The translations under genes and the position numbers were made by a program. From an uncultured Mucispirillum sp. (lineage in GTDB: Bacteria > Chrysiogenota > Deferribacteres > Deferribacterales > Mucispirillaceae), in NCBI GenBank assembly GCA_944323205.1, contig CALURO010000006.1, positions 1 to 64,000 on the forward strand: DNA of 64,000 nt, written 5' to 3'. Below, in pieces: positions 37,666 to 45,326 of this stretch (its first letter is position 1; each line of letters starts with the position of its first letter). The notes under the pieces are model-generated. The model was not told the DNA's origin and did not search any database. It saw nothing but the letters and a program-made list of their open reading frames with translations.

Positions 37666-38160
37666 TTATTTCTTTTTCCTTGTCATTGTAAATGATTTTT
37701 CATAGAAAATCAAAAGAGGGATAGTTACACCTACTGCTAATGCTGTAATAATAGATAATGTTGTGATACCATTATCAAAAATACTTATAATAATTTCCTG
37801 TTTATCAGCAATAGTTACTGCCTGACTGTATTTAACTATGGATAATATAGTTTCATAAGCATAAAGCCCGGGTATCATTGGCAAAAGTGCAGGAAATGAT
37901 ACAACCTCCATAGAGCATCTTAATTTATTAGCCATATAAAGCCCTAAAAACCCTATTATAACAGCAGCAATTAATGTAGCACTTGATATACCTATATCAT
38001 ACTGTTCTATTAAAAAATATCTACAGCCTCTGCCTGCTGCTGCTAAAATCGCAGTAAAGATTATAAGCCTTCTTGGCGGATCGCTGATTAATGCAAACCC
38101 AACTGCTGCAATCGCTGCAAAAAGTGCTTCATTTAATGAAAATAATATTGTATGCATCAT
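37666..38160 (-). CDS. ThrE-family exporter, C-terminal membrane half (DUF3815-like)
   Basis: About 164 residues with four or five hydrophobic segments. I place the start at 38160, where ATG overlaps the upstream stop in an ATGA arrangement; the longer in-frame ORF to 38214 lies inside the upstream gene. It has the small-subunit pattern of split threonine/serine exporters (LPMIPGLYAYETILSIVKY). It would pair with the adjacent N-terminal half in the inner membrane. Confidence 0.8.
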   Translation of the reverse strand: MMHTILFSLNEALFAAIAAVGFALISDPPRRLIIFTAILAAAGRGCRYFLIEQYDIGISSATLIAAVIIGFLGLYMANKLRCSMEVVSFPALLPMIPGLYAYETILSIVKYSQAVTIADKQEIIISIFDNGITTLSIITALAVGVTIPLLIFYEKSFTMTRKKK

Positions 38161-38933
38161 ATAAACAGCCAGCTTGTTAAAGATAATGTTGCATAAAGCC
38201 CTATTGCAATACATATAACAAGTATAGTAGAGCTTACTGCTCTTGCAATACCTGTCATTACATGGCCGTCAAGTATATCTGTAACTGAATTTATTATATG
38301 AACTCCCGGTATTAAAAATAATACGCTTGTAGATACTGCCACATTTAGTGTATTTGTAGCAATACAAAATGAGCCTATTAAATATGCCACAAATGATGCA
38401 GTAAAAGAAACCGCTATAATCATAGCTCTTATATCTAATTTTAGTTTAAGCAGTAAAAGCCTTAATGAAAATGCTGCAAGTGTAGAAAGAAAGACTATCA
38501 GCATAGCATAATAATCACCGCCAAAAAGCTTACAGAAAGCTGCAATGGCAAATGAAGCAAATATTAGCACTATAAAATTAGATGAATGAGCTTTTGAAAC
38601 TATTTCATTATATTGTTCTTTTAATTCTTTAAAAGGCATATCTGTATCATAAGACTGCCAGCTTAATGCACTTAAATCATTTACTATACTTAAACTTAAA
38701 TGGTATGGCATCTGCTGTTTAACTGATGTGCGTCTTTTAGAAGAATCTGCAGGGTCTTGAATAGTCATTGTAATATTCCTTTGGAAAATAGCAATAGCTG
38801 CATCATAGCCAAATGATTTACTTATTCTTACAACATTACGCACAGTTCTTTCAGTATTTGCACCTGAACGCATAAGCATTACAGCATAATCAAGTAAAAA
38901 ATTACTTAACTCTTGAATATCTGCGGTTTTCAT
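38157..38933 (-). CDS. ThrE-family threonine/serine exporter, N-terminal half (DUF1212)
   Basis: A 258-residue protein. A soluble N-terminal part (LSNFLLDYAVMLMRSGANTERTVRNVVRISKSFGYDAAIAIF), typical of DUF1212, is followed by about five membrane segments including FLIPGVHIINSVTDILDGHVMTGIARA. Together with the next gene it reconstitutes the full ThrE architecture. Substrate is inferred from the family. Confidence 0.85.
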   Translation of the reverse strand: MKTADIQELSNFLLDYAVMLMRSGANTERTVRNVVRISKSFGYDAAIAIFQRNITMTIQDPADSSKRRTSVKQQMPYHLSLSIVNDLSALSWQSYDTDMPFKELKEQYNEIVSKAHSSNFIVLIFASFAIAAFCKLFGGDYYAMLIVFLSTLAAFSLRLLLLKLKLDIRAMIIAVSFTASFVAYLIGSFCIATNTLNVAVSTSVLFLIPGVHIINSVTDILDGHVMTGIARAVSSTILVICIAIGLYATLSLTSWLFI

Positions 38934-39055
38934 ACTACCTCGTTGTTCTTTTAAATAAGAAATTTATATAATACCAGCAATAGTTAATGTCAATGAAAAT
39001 ATTTTCTCTATATTTTTTTAGAATTTACTAACATAAACAATGTTTTTAAAAAAAC

Positions 39056-39083
39056 TTGACAAATAATAAAGAAAGATTATATT
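39056..39083 (+). promoter_or_regulatory. Sigma-70-type promoter upstream of the 88-residue secreted protein
   Basis: TTGACA at 39056-39061 and TATATT at 39078-39083 with a 16-nt spacer. An ORF starting at this TTG exists but the promoter reading is more likely. Confidence 0.6.
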
Positions 39084-39118
39084 GTATAGTATATAAGCTA
39101 TTTAAGAGAGGTTATATA

Positions 39119-39385
39119 ATGAAAAAATATTTAGTGTTATTATTTATGTCTGTTGCCACAATATCTTATGCTGGATATTATTATGATGGTGGAGCTATGG
39201 GTTTTTGCGATTATGTAAACAGAACGGATCCATCAATTGTTACTGCTGCTGGGTTTTGGGAATATCCTATAATAAACACAAACGATACAACATTAATTAG
39301 AGAATATGATAGTCAAACTTATGCTTTTAGGACACTTGTTATAGGGTATCCTATGTCTGATAATTCACTTGTTAGATTTGATTGA
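39119..39385 (+). CDS. Small secreted protein of unknown function
   Basis: An 88-residue precursor with a clear signal peptide (MKKYLVLLFMSVATISYAG, cleaved after about residue 19). The mature part has a GGAMGFCDYVNRTDPSIVTAAGFWEYP segment, a single Cys, and many aromatic residues. I do not recognise it. AGAGAGG lies 7-13 nt before this ATG. It ends abruptly at LVRFD and could be a truncated version of a larger protein. The next gene starts 56 bp later. Confidence 0.6.
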   Translation: MKKYLVLLFMSVATISYAGYYYDGGAMGFCDYVNRTDPSIVTAAGFWEYPIINTNDTTLIREYDSQTYAFRTLVIGYPMSDNSLVRFD

Positions 39386-39441
39386 ATAAAGTTGTAAACT
39401 AGTTTTTACCTTGAAAGCACAGAACTTGATTAGGTGATAAT

Positions 39442-40254
39442 ATGAATATTTCCAATATAACAAACAATAGTGCATATTTAAATAACAGCATAAATACAAA
39501 TCAAACAAAAGCAGACTATAATACAAATGATATATTAACAACGAAAAATATATATAACTACGATGTAGAAAACAAAATAAGTAATGAATATATTGAAAGA
39601 ATATCATCTTTATCAAAGAGAAGTATTTCAGACACTAATCATTTCAATGAAGGTCTTATAAATATTATTAGCGATAATGATACACAAATAAAATATGGAT
39701 TTAAAATATTTAGATTAAATAATAGCACAGATACTTTAACTGTTGGCGATATGGCATCATATTTTTATAACCAAAATAAAGTATCATCAAGCTTAAATTA
39801 TGCTGAAAAAATGTTAAATCAAGGTATGAATACAAACAGTGCTGTATATAAAAAAGACAAAGAATTATTTGATGCGGTAAATAATGATAAAACTGGACTG
39901 GCAAGATATATTGCAAAACTGTATTTTATGGTAACAGCACCAAATGAGTATAAAAAATTTTCAAATAATCTAAATAAATATGAAAATACTAAATTAAAAG
40001 ATTTAAGTTCAGAATCTCTGCATAACTTAATGATAGCAAAAGAAACTGGCGATATTGAAATATTCAATAATGTGCTGAATAATTTAAAATTAAAGGAAAA
40101 TAACTTAGTTAATATAAAATCACTCCAAAAAAGTTACTCAACACTAAAAAAGGATATACAAAATAAACTATCAGTAGACGAACAGCAGACTATTTTAGAA
40201 AAAGCACGGCAAAAAGCATTTAAAACTTATAAATTTAAAGAGAATACTATTTAG
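39442..40254 (+). CDS. Unknown helical protein without signal peptide
   Basis: A 270-residue protein of unrecognised family. The N terminus is rich in Asn, Ser and Thr with no hydrophobic signal (NISNITNNSAYLNNSINTNQ), reminiscent of type III-secreted or flagellar-exported substrates. The C-terminal half is charged and helical (EYKKFSNNLNKYENTKLKDL...). It is Asn/Lys-rich with very AT-rich codons. TAGGTG is the only ribosome-binding-site-like sequence. A role as a flagellar-secreted protein is speculation from composition and position. Confidence 0.6.
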   Translation: MNISNITNNSAYLNNSINTNQTKADYNTNDILTTKNIYNYDVENKISNEYIERISSLSKRSISDTNHFNEGLINIISDNDTQIKYGFKIFRLNNSTDTLTVGDMASYFYNQNKVSSSLNYAEKMLNQGMNTNSAVYKKDKELFDAVNNDKTGLARYIAKLYFMVTAPNEYKKFSNNLNKYENTKLKDLSSESLHNLMIAKETGDIEIFNNVLNNLKLKENNLVNIKSLQKSYSTLKKDIQNKLSVDEQQTILEKARQKAFKTYKFKENTI

Positions 40255-40405
40255 ATTTTTCATCTGCATTTTCATTAAACATTATCACTTTATTCATATC
40301 AAAATAATTTTAAAATAATATAAATTTTCTTGTAAAAGCCATCTAATGTCGCTAAAATATCATATAAAAATATATTAATACATATATACATAAAGGAAGG
40401 AACAT

Positions 40406-42556
40406 ATGAGACTGCTATTTATATTAACAGGTATTCCGGGTTCTGGAAAAAGTTATGATATTAAAAAACATCAGTTAGAGCATTTAACTATTTCTACAGA
40501 TAATTTGCGTATTATGAACGGCACACTGCTTCCCTATATTGATAAAAGCAGTAATGTTGATAATTTTTTAGACAATATTGTTTTTCCTCAAATTATGCAA
40601 ATGCTTGAAAACAGAATGAGTTATGGGCAGACAACTATTTTAGATTCTACCGGGCTTTATGATATAAACGATATATTAGATATGGCAAAGGCATACAGAT
40701 ATAGAATTGTATATGTAGTGTATGATAAATATAATATTGATGAGTGTTACAAAAATATAGCATCAAGATATTGTAATAACAGTATTTCATATGATATATT
40801 AATAAAATACCAGACAAGGCTTATTGATTTTAAGAAGAAACATAAAGATTATGAAACAGACTTATATTCTGCTGTTACAAAATGGAATACTTTTTATTTA
40901 CAGCAGGACACTTTTAATCAATATGAAAATATAACTGTTATACCTGATTTACATGGCTCATATAATGTATTTTCTAAATTTTTAGAAGATAATAATATGC
41001 TGCAGGATACCAAAAAAGCATATATATTTTTAGGTGATTATATAGACAGGGGCGAAAATAATGTATCTATGATTGAATCATTAATATGGCTTGCATCTTT
41101 AGAAAATGTTTATCTTATAATGGGTAACCATGATTTAAGGCTTTTTAGCTGGGCTTTTAACAAATCATACAGCGGTAATAACTTTAAAAAAACTATTGAA
41201 GAAATAGAAAAAAAGAAAAGTGAAAAGGAAATTGAAAATATAAAAAAATCTCTTAGAAAAATATCAAATAAAATAAAAGACTACATTTATTTTGAATTTA
41301 ATGGGCAGAAATATTTTTTAAACCATGCAGGTATTGAATATATGGATAATAATTTTCCAGCATGCCTTTTAAACGGCAAAAAAACTTATGGTTATAAAGA
41401 AGATAAAGATACTTATGAAAGTTATATAAAAGTTGCTGATATTTGGCAGAAAAACCATCCTGATGTTATACAAATTTTTGGACATAGAAACTGTTTTCCC
41501 GACAAGCTGGAAAATGGAATAAAAATAAACGATAATGCATACTGCCTTGAATGTAATGTTGAATATGGAGACCCGCTTGTAACATTTTCATTAAAAAATA
41601 AAACAGTAAAATTTTATGATAACCCTGCTAAAAAAAGCAAAAAAATAGAAGATAATATAAAAGATATAATACAGGAAAAAGAATTTAAAGAACATAATAT
41701 AAAATCCATAAATTTTACTAAAAATGTATTCCACAAAAAAATATGGAATGATATAACAATAAAAGCTCGTGGATTATATAAATATATGGATAGTAATGAT
41801 ATAGCTGGAAGGGGATATATAAAATTCTTTAATATAAATGAAAGAGAAGATACTAAAATAGAAAACTGGGCAAAAGATATAGAATATCCTGTTTATGTCT
41901 ATAAAAAATATAATGGCTTTTTAGGTATTGTATTTTATAATAAAACAACAAAAGATTTGGAATATGCCACAAAATCAATCCCTTATGGAAAAAAATATAA
42001 CCGCTATTTAGAAGAACTGCTAGATGATGAACAGAAAAAATATATAAAAGAAACAAGTAAAAAATATAATGTAACATTTCTTTTTGAGTGTATACATTTA
42101 AAAGATAATGAACACCCAATAAAAGCTGAAAAATCAGAAATAATACTGCTTGATATATTAGAAAATAATGAAGAATTAGTTTATAAAAATGACTTGGCAG
42201 GAAATCTTTTTAATAAAAAAGAACTGCTTAAAACAATTTATAACGAACAAGATTTACTTAAAACTGCTGATTATTATAACAACAGCTTAGATATAGATAT
42301 TGAAGGTGTAGTGCTGCAGGATAAAAATAATAAAATGCTTAAAATAAAAACAATTTATTATAAGGCAAAAAAATTAATAAGAACTGTAAGCTATTCTAAT
42401 AATATAAAAGCTGTAGAAAATCCATATTACCCTGTTACTGCTAAAAGCCTTGCATTTTTAGCAGCAAAGGATTTAATAAGGGATAATAAACTTAAAAACT
42501 GGAACGATATTACACTAAATGACTTAAAAGAATATTATAAAATGCTTAAATCGTAA
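40406..42556 (+). CDS. Polynucleotide kinase - 2',3'-phosphatase - RNA ligase fusion
   Basis: A 716-residue RNA-repair enzyme with three visible domains. The kinase (about 1-165) has P-loop GIPGSGKS (9-16) and DSTGLY (80-85). The calcineurin-type phosphoesterase (about 175-405) has DLHG (181-184), GDYIDRG (210-216), GNHD (240-243), NHAG (306-309) and GHRNC (359-363). The nucleotidyltransferase ligase (about 440-716) has KYNG with probable adenylated Lys 501, FLFEC (558-562), EGVV (633-636), and motif V Lys residues (646-655). This is the Pnkp layout, though the ligase resembles T4 Rnl1. No Hen1 partner is adjacent. AGGAAGG lies 7 nt before the ATG. The likely job is repair of RNA broken by ribotoxins. 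Confidence 0.85.
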   Translation: MRLLFILTGIPGSGKSYDIKKHQLEHLTISTDNLRIMNGTLLPYIDKSSNVDNFLDNIVFPQIMQMLENRMSYGQTTILDSTGLYDINDILDMAKAYRYRIVYVVYDKYNIDECYKNIASRYCNNSISYDILIKYQTRLIDFKKKHKDYETDLYSAVTKWNTFYLQQDTFNQYENITVIPDLHGSYNVFSKFLEDNNMLQDTKKAYIFLGDYIDRGENNVSMIESLIWLASLENVYLIMGNHDLRLFSWAFNKSYSGNNFKKTIEEIEKKKSEKEIENIKKSLRKISNKIKDYIYFEFNGQKYFLNHAGIEYMDNNFPACLLNGKKTYGYKEDKDTYESYIKVADIWQKNHPDVIQIFGHRNCFPDKLENGIKINDNAYCLECNVEYGDPLVTFSLKNKTVKFYDNPAKKSKKIEDNIKDIIQEKEFKEHNIKSINFTKNVFHKKIWNDITIKARGLYKYMDSNDIAGRGYIKFFNINEREDTKIENWAKDIEYPVYVYKKYNGFLGIVFYNKTTKDLEYATKSIPYGKKYNRYLEELLDDEQKKYIKETSKKYNVTFLFECIHLKDNEHPIKAEKSEIILLDILENNEELVYKNDLAGNLFNKKELLKTIYNEQDLLKTADYYNNSLDIDIEGVVLQDKNNKMLKIKTIYYKAKKLIRTVSYSNNIKAVENPYYPVTAKSLAFLAAKDLIRDNKLKNWNDITLNDLKEYYKMLKS

Positions 42557-42626
42557 TAGGAAATTTTTTACAAGTATTAAAAAGTAGGAAATATTTTACA
42601 CTTAAAATTATCATTACAATCATACA

Positions 42627-42796
42627 TAAGGAACTTATTCGCCCGAATAAATCGTGCTCATAAGTAACAATTTAACAAAAAAAGAGCAGACAACAATATA
42701 GTGGCAAAAAATGACATTTTTTGCCATACTGTAAGGAACTTATTCGCCCGAGTAAATCGTGCTCATAAGTAACAATTTAACAAAAAAAGAGCGGAC
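42627..42796. repeat. Tandem duplication of a hairpin-containing 65-bp unit
   Basis: Units at 42627-42691 and 42732-42796 (offset 105 bp) differ at only a few positions. Each contains TTATTCG-CCC-CGAATAA or a one-mismatch version. Between them a perfect stem TGGCAAAAAAT/ATTTTTTGCCA (42702-42726) may terminate the RNA-ligase transcript from the left. The unit includes the T-run side of the sRNA terminator. Confidence 0.75.
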
Positions 42797-42854
42797 ATCC
42801 TGTCCGCTTGACACGAGAGCTCCATCTCCCAGGCGAGATTGTTTCTCTACCCAC
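42782..42854 (-). ncRNA. Candidate sigma-54-dependent small RNA, about 73 nt
   Basis: On the minus strand a sigma-54 promoter (42864-42880) is followed by about 73 nt ending in a strong rho-independent terminator: stem GCGGACA/TGTCCGC (42791-42797/42801-42807), then TCTTTTTTT. The body can form ATCTC/GAGAT and contains GAGCTC. No plausible protein is encoded (only a 20-residue frame with no spacing from its GGGAG). I do not recognise a known RNA family. Confidence 0.5.
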
Positions 42855-42863
42855 TTTTATTAT

Positions 42864-42880
42864 AGCAATACTTATGCCAA
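42864..42880 (-). promoter_or_regulatory. Sigma-54 promoter of the candidate small RNA
   Basis: The minus strand reads TTGGCATAAGTATTGCT, with GG and GC 12 bp apart. The predicted start is about 42853. An alternative sigma-70 reading exists (TATAAT just downstream), but no good -35 is found. Confidence 0.65.
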
Positions 42881-42914
42881 AATTTAGATGTTTTTAATTT
42901 TAATATTATAAATG

Positions 42915-43590
42915 AAAGATATCAGAAAAAGTATTCTTTAAAAGATGCTCCCCTGCACCTACCTTTACCTGCTAGAATGTTTGAAATTTTATGAGCGGTA
43001 AAAGTGTATACAAAAACATACAGTGTGCATTGTTGCAAAATTTTTTGCACTAATCACATATAGTTTATAAAAATGCTATAACATATTAATAATAAAGATA
43101 TAATTATAGATTTTTATAAGATAAAAAATTCTTAAAAAATGAAATATTTTTTTTATATTATTTATCAATAGTTTATATCAGTTGATTATATCAAAATATA
43201 GTAAATTATTATATATGTGAATTCGCATTTACAGCAATTTTTATAAAAAATGAAATTTGTGCTTGTAACTTCTTAATAAATAAGGTATAAAAAAGATAAG
43301 TGTAACATTCTTAGACCTGACTATAAGGGATTGAAAGAGTCAATTTCAATTCCTGCATATGGTGTTGTTATTCCTAAGTAACATTCTTAGACCTGACTAT
43401 AAGGGCGAGCGTTTTTTGCGAGGACACTTTTTCCCGACCGAGTAGGGAGGAATCAGAAAAAGTGGCTGGAAAGTGTGGTAGATACCACGAGACCTGACTA
43501 TAAGGGAACGATTTTTTACAAGAACACTTTCCTGCTATCTATCATACCAAAACGAATAATCTATAATTTTACTATCTGGGATATTATAAG
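42915..43590 (+). repeat. Right arm of long inverted repeat: leader-like AT-rich DNA plus CRISPR-like unit and hairpin insertion
   Basis: 42915-43301 is the inverted counterpart of 28261-28650. It is followed by a 36-nt repeat, a 40-nt unique stretch and a second repeat copy. An 85-bp hairpin element (43406-43490) sits between two copies of GACCTGACTATAAGGG. Then comes the sequence shared with 28150-28225. Removing the inserted pieces restores the arrangement of the left arm. No ORF. Confidence 0.65.
43302..43405 (+). CRISPR. Possible decayed CRISPR array (two repeats, one spacer)
   Basis: Repeat 1 (43302-43337, 36 nt, begins GTAACATTC and ends GGGATTGAAAG) and repeat 2 (43378-43405, identical over 28 nt, then interrupted) flank a 40-nt unique stretch (43338-43377). 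Repeat and spacer sizes and the ATTGAAA-type 3' end are typical of type I/III arrays. There are only two repeats and no cas genes in the window. Confidence 0.4.
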
Positions 43591-43885
43591 ATTCTTCGCC
43601 TGCTATCGCAGGCTCTGAATGACAAGGTGGGTATGGATAAAAAACATATGTCACTCAGAGCGGAGCGAAGAGTCTATATAGGTGCAGGGGAGCGTTTTTT
43701 GCGACGCAAGGACTTCCCGACGAATAGGCAGGAAAAAGAAGTCCGTAGCTGGACCGCACCGTCGCTTGCGAGAGCAACAAAGAATTTATTTCTGTAGTTG
43801 CGTGGTTTTTCAAATTCAAGGACGAATTTGAAAATAAAAGTTTAAATAAATTCTTCGCCTGCTATCGCAGGCTCTGAATGACAAT
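43590..43885. repeat. MITE/hairpin-rich repeat, outer part of the right inverted repeat
   Basis: It includes GCGAAGA...GCTCTGAATGAC blocks, the GGACTTC/GAAGTCC hairpin (43710-43716/43738-43744) and the 11-bp stem-loop with loop AAGGAC (43807-43834). 43690-43860 is inverted and essentially identical relative to 27970-28140. The remaining 43885-44082 is AT-rich; it holds a partial duplication of the transporter 3' end (AAAGATTAAGC at about 43967 and 44093) and nothing else recognised. Confidence 0.7.
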
Positions 43886-44082
43886 GTAGCAGAAAATTTG
43901 ATGAAATATTTACACAAAATGACTAAATAAAATTTCATAACAACGAAGTATAGATAAATAGAAAAAAAGATTAAGCTGTAAAAGGCTTAAAGATTTTTGA
44001 GTAAATCTAGGCGGATATTTTTTTGACCGACGCGAGTTTACATTATGGTAAATGAGCAAGGCAAAAAAATACCAACAACGAG

Positions 44083-44949
44083 TTACTCAAAAAGATTAAG
44101 CCGTATAAGCATAATACCTGCAATAATGACAATACTTCCTACAATTCTTTGTTTCCCGTATGATTCTTTCAGGAAGAATATACCCATTAATACACCAAAT
44201 AGTGAGCTTAACTGCCTTAATGCTGATGCATAAGATATCTGCATATCAACAAGTCCTAATCTGTATGTAACAGTTGATGCGGCCATTGCAAGCCCGCCAA
44301 GGATAACTAATTTCCACTGGATAGGAACATGTACTTTTCTATGAAGTGTTACAGATTTTCTATGACTTATGATTGTAAACATAACTGAATAGAATGACAT
44401 AAAATCTGCCATAAGCATAATATATAAATGAGTGTTAACTGATTCTACCCCCATTTTATCTGCCATAGCACCAAAAGAATATAAAAATGCTGCAAGAAAA
44501 GCCATTAATATACCATACATTCCAGACTTACTGCCTTTGCCTTTTGTTATGTTCATTATATAACAGCCAGCAAGTACTAATACTATACCAAGAATACCAA
44601 AGGGGGTAACTCTTTCGTCTAATATAAAATATGCCCAAATCATAATGAAAAATGGTGATGAAGTAGTAATAGGATATACCATAGATACATCAGCATATTT
44701 ATAACTTACTGCTGTAAAGTGCTGATAGAGAGCAAAAAAGAATGATGAAAGCAGCGCATATATAAATGTTGGTTTGTGGAAATAAAATGCTTCTGGATAG
44801 AAAAACACTGTGTAGCATGTAATAAAGACTGCAGTAGCTGCCTGTATGTGGACATTGTATGCAACTTTATCATCTGATTTTTTGACTAACAAATTCCATA
44901 ATGCATGAAATACTGCACTTATAACTACAAACGCAAATGCATAAGACAT
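44083..44949 (-). CDS. EamA/DMT-superfamily permease
   Basis: A 288-residue inner-membrane protein with ten predicted membrane segments arranged as two EamA repeats (about 5-135 and 150-285). HALWNLLVKKS near the N terminus and FGVLMGIFFLKESYGKQRIVGSIVIIAGI near the C terminus are family signatures. It probably exports or imports a small metabolite; substrate is unknown. It appears to be a single gene. Confidence 0.85.
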   Translation of the reverse strand: MSYAFAFVVISAVFHALWNLLVKKSDDKVAYNVHIQAATAVFITCYTVFFYPEAFYFHKPTFIYALLSSFFFALYQHFTAVSYKYADVSMVYPITTSSPFFIMIWAYFILDERVTPFGILGIVLVLAGCYIMNITKGKGSKSGMYGILMAFLAAFLYSFGAMADKMGVESVNTHLYIMLMADFMSFYSVMFTIISHRKSVTLHRKVHVPIQWKLVILGGLAMAASTVTYRLGLVDMQISYASALRQLSSLFGVLMGIFFLKESYGKQRIVGSIVIIAGIMLIRLNLFE

Positions 44950-45067
44950 ACATACACTTCCTTTATATTTATTGCAGCATTAAATATATAGATTAAAATA
45001 TTTGTTTCTGCAAAACTAGATATATTTATTTGACAATGTCTAATCATATATCATTTTAAAATTATAA

Positions 45068-45325
45068 TCAATCAAAACTATCAAGCACTTCCCGCATTTT
45101 TGGGCTGATATATATATCTGTCAAATCCATTTTTTTGATATTTTCGGCAATTACTGCTATTTTATAGTCATCGGTGGCTTTCCTGTCAATAATAATAAGG
45201 GGATTGCCTTGAAAAGTGCACATACCGCCTCTTGCCTCTGTTTTTTCGTATCTTATTTTAATGCCTGCTTTCTTTGCCAGTTCTTCAAGCTCTAAAAGCA
45301 GGTCTTTTTTAGTATTTTTTGCCAT
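45068..45325 (-). CDS. Conserved-looking small protein next to nifS
   Basis: An 85-residue cytoplasmic protein beginning with a helical region (KKDLLLELEELAKKAGIKIRYE), then GGMCTFQGNPLIIIDRKATDDYKIAVIAENIKKMDLTDIYISPKMREVLD. One Cys. I do not recognise a named family. It follows the cysteine desulfurase with a 1-bp gap, so it belongs to the cysE-iscR-like-nifS operon and may act with it. Confidence 0.7.
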   Translation of the reverse strand: MAKNTKKDLLLELEELAKKAGIKIRYEKTEARGGMCTFQGNPLIIIDRKATDDYKIAVIAENIKKMDLTDIYISPKMREVLDSFD

Positions 45326-45326
45326 T

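Noticed and set aside
39056..39118. TTG-start extension of the 88-residue secreted protein
   Set aside because: The TTG is the start of a TTGACA -35 box, and the internal ATG has both a ribosome-binding site and a signal peptide directly after it.
42760..42835. A 20-codon frame inside the candidate small RNA
   Set aside because: The only GGGAG touches the ATG with no spacing and the frame runs through the terminator hairpin.
42782..42854. 6S RNA, SRP RNA, RNase P or a known riboswitch
   Set aside because: I compared the conserved cores I know with the roughly 73 nt and found no match.
44045..44233. A 62-codon plus-strand frame at the EamA 3' end
   Set aside because: It overlaps the transporter gene in antisense and has no supporting signal.
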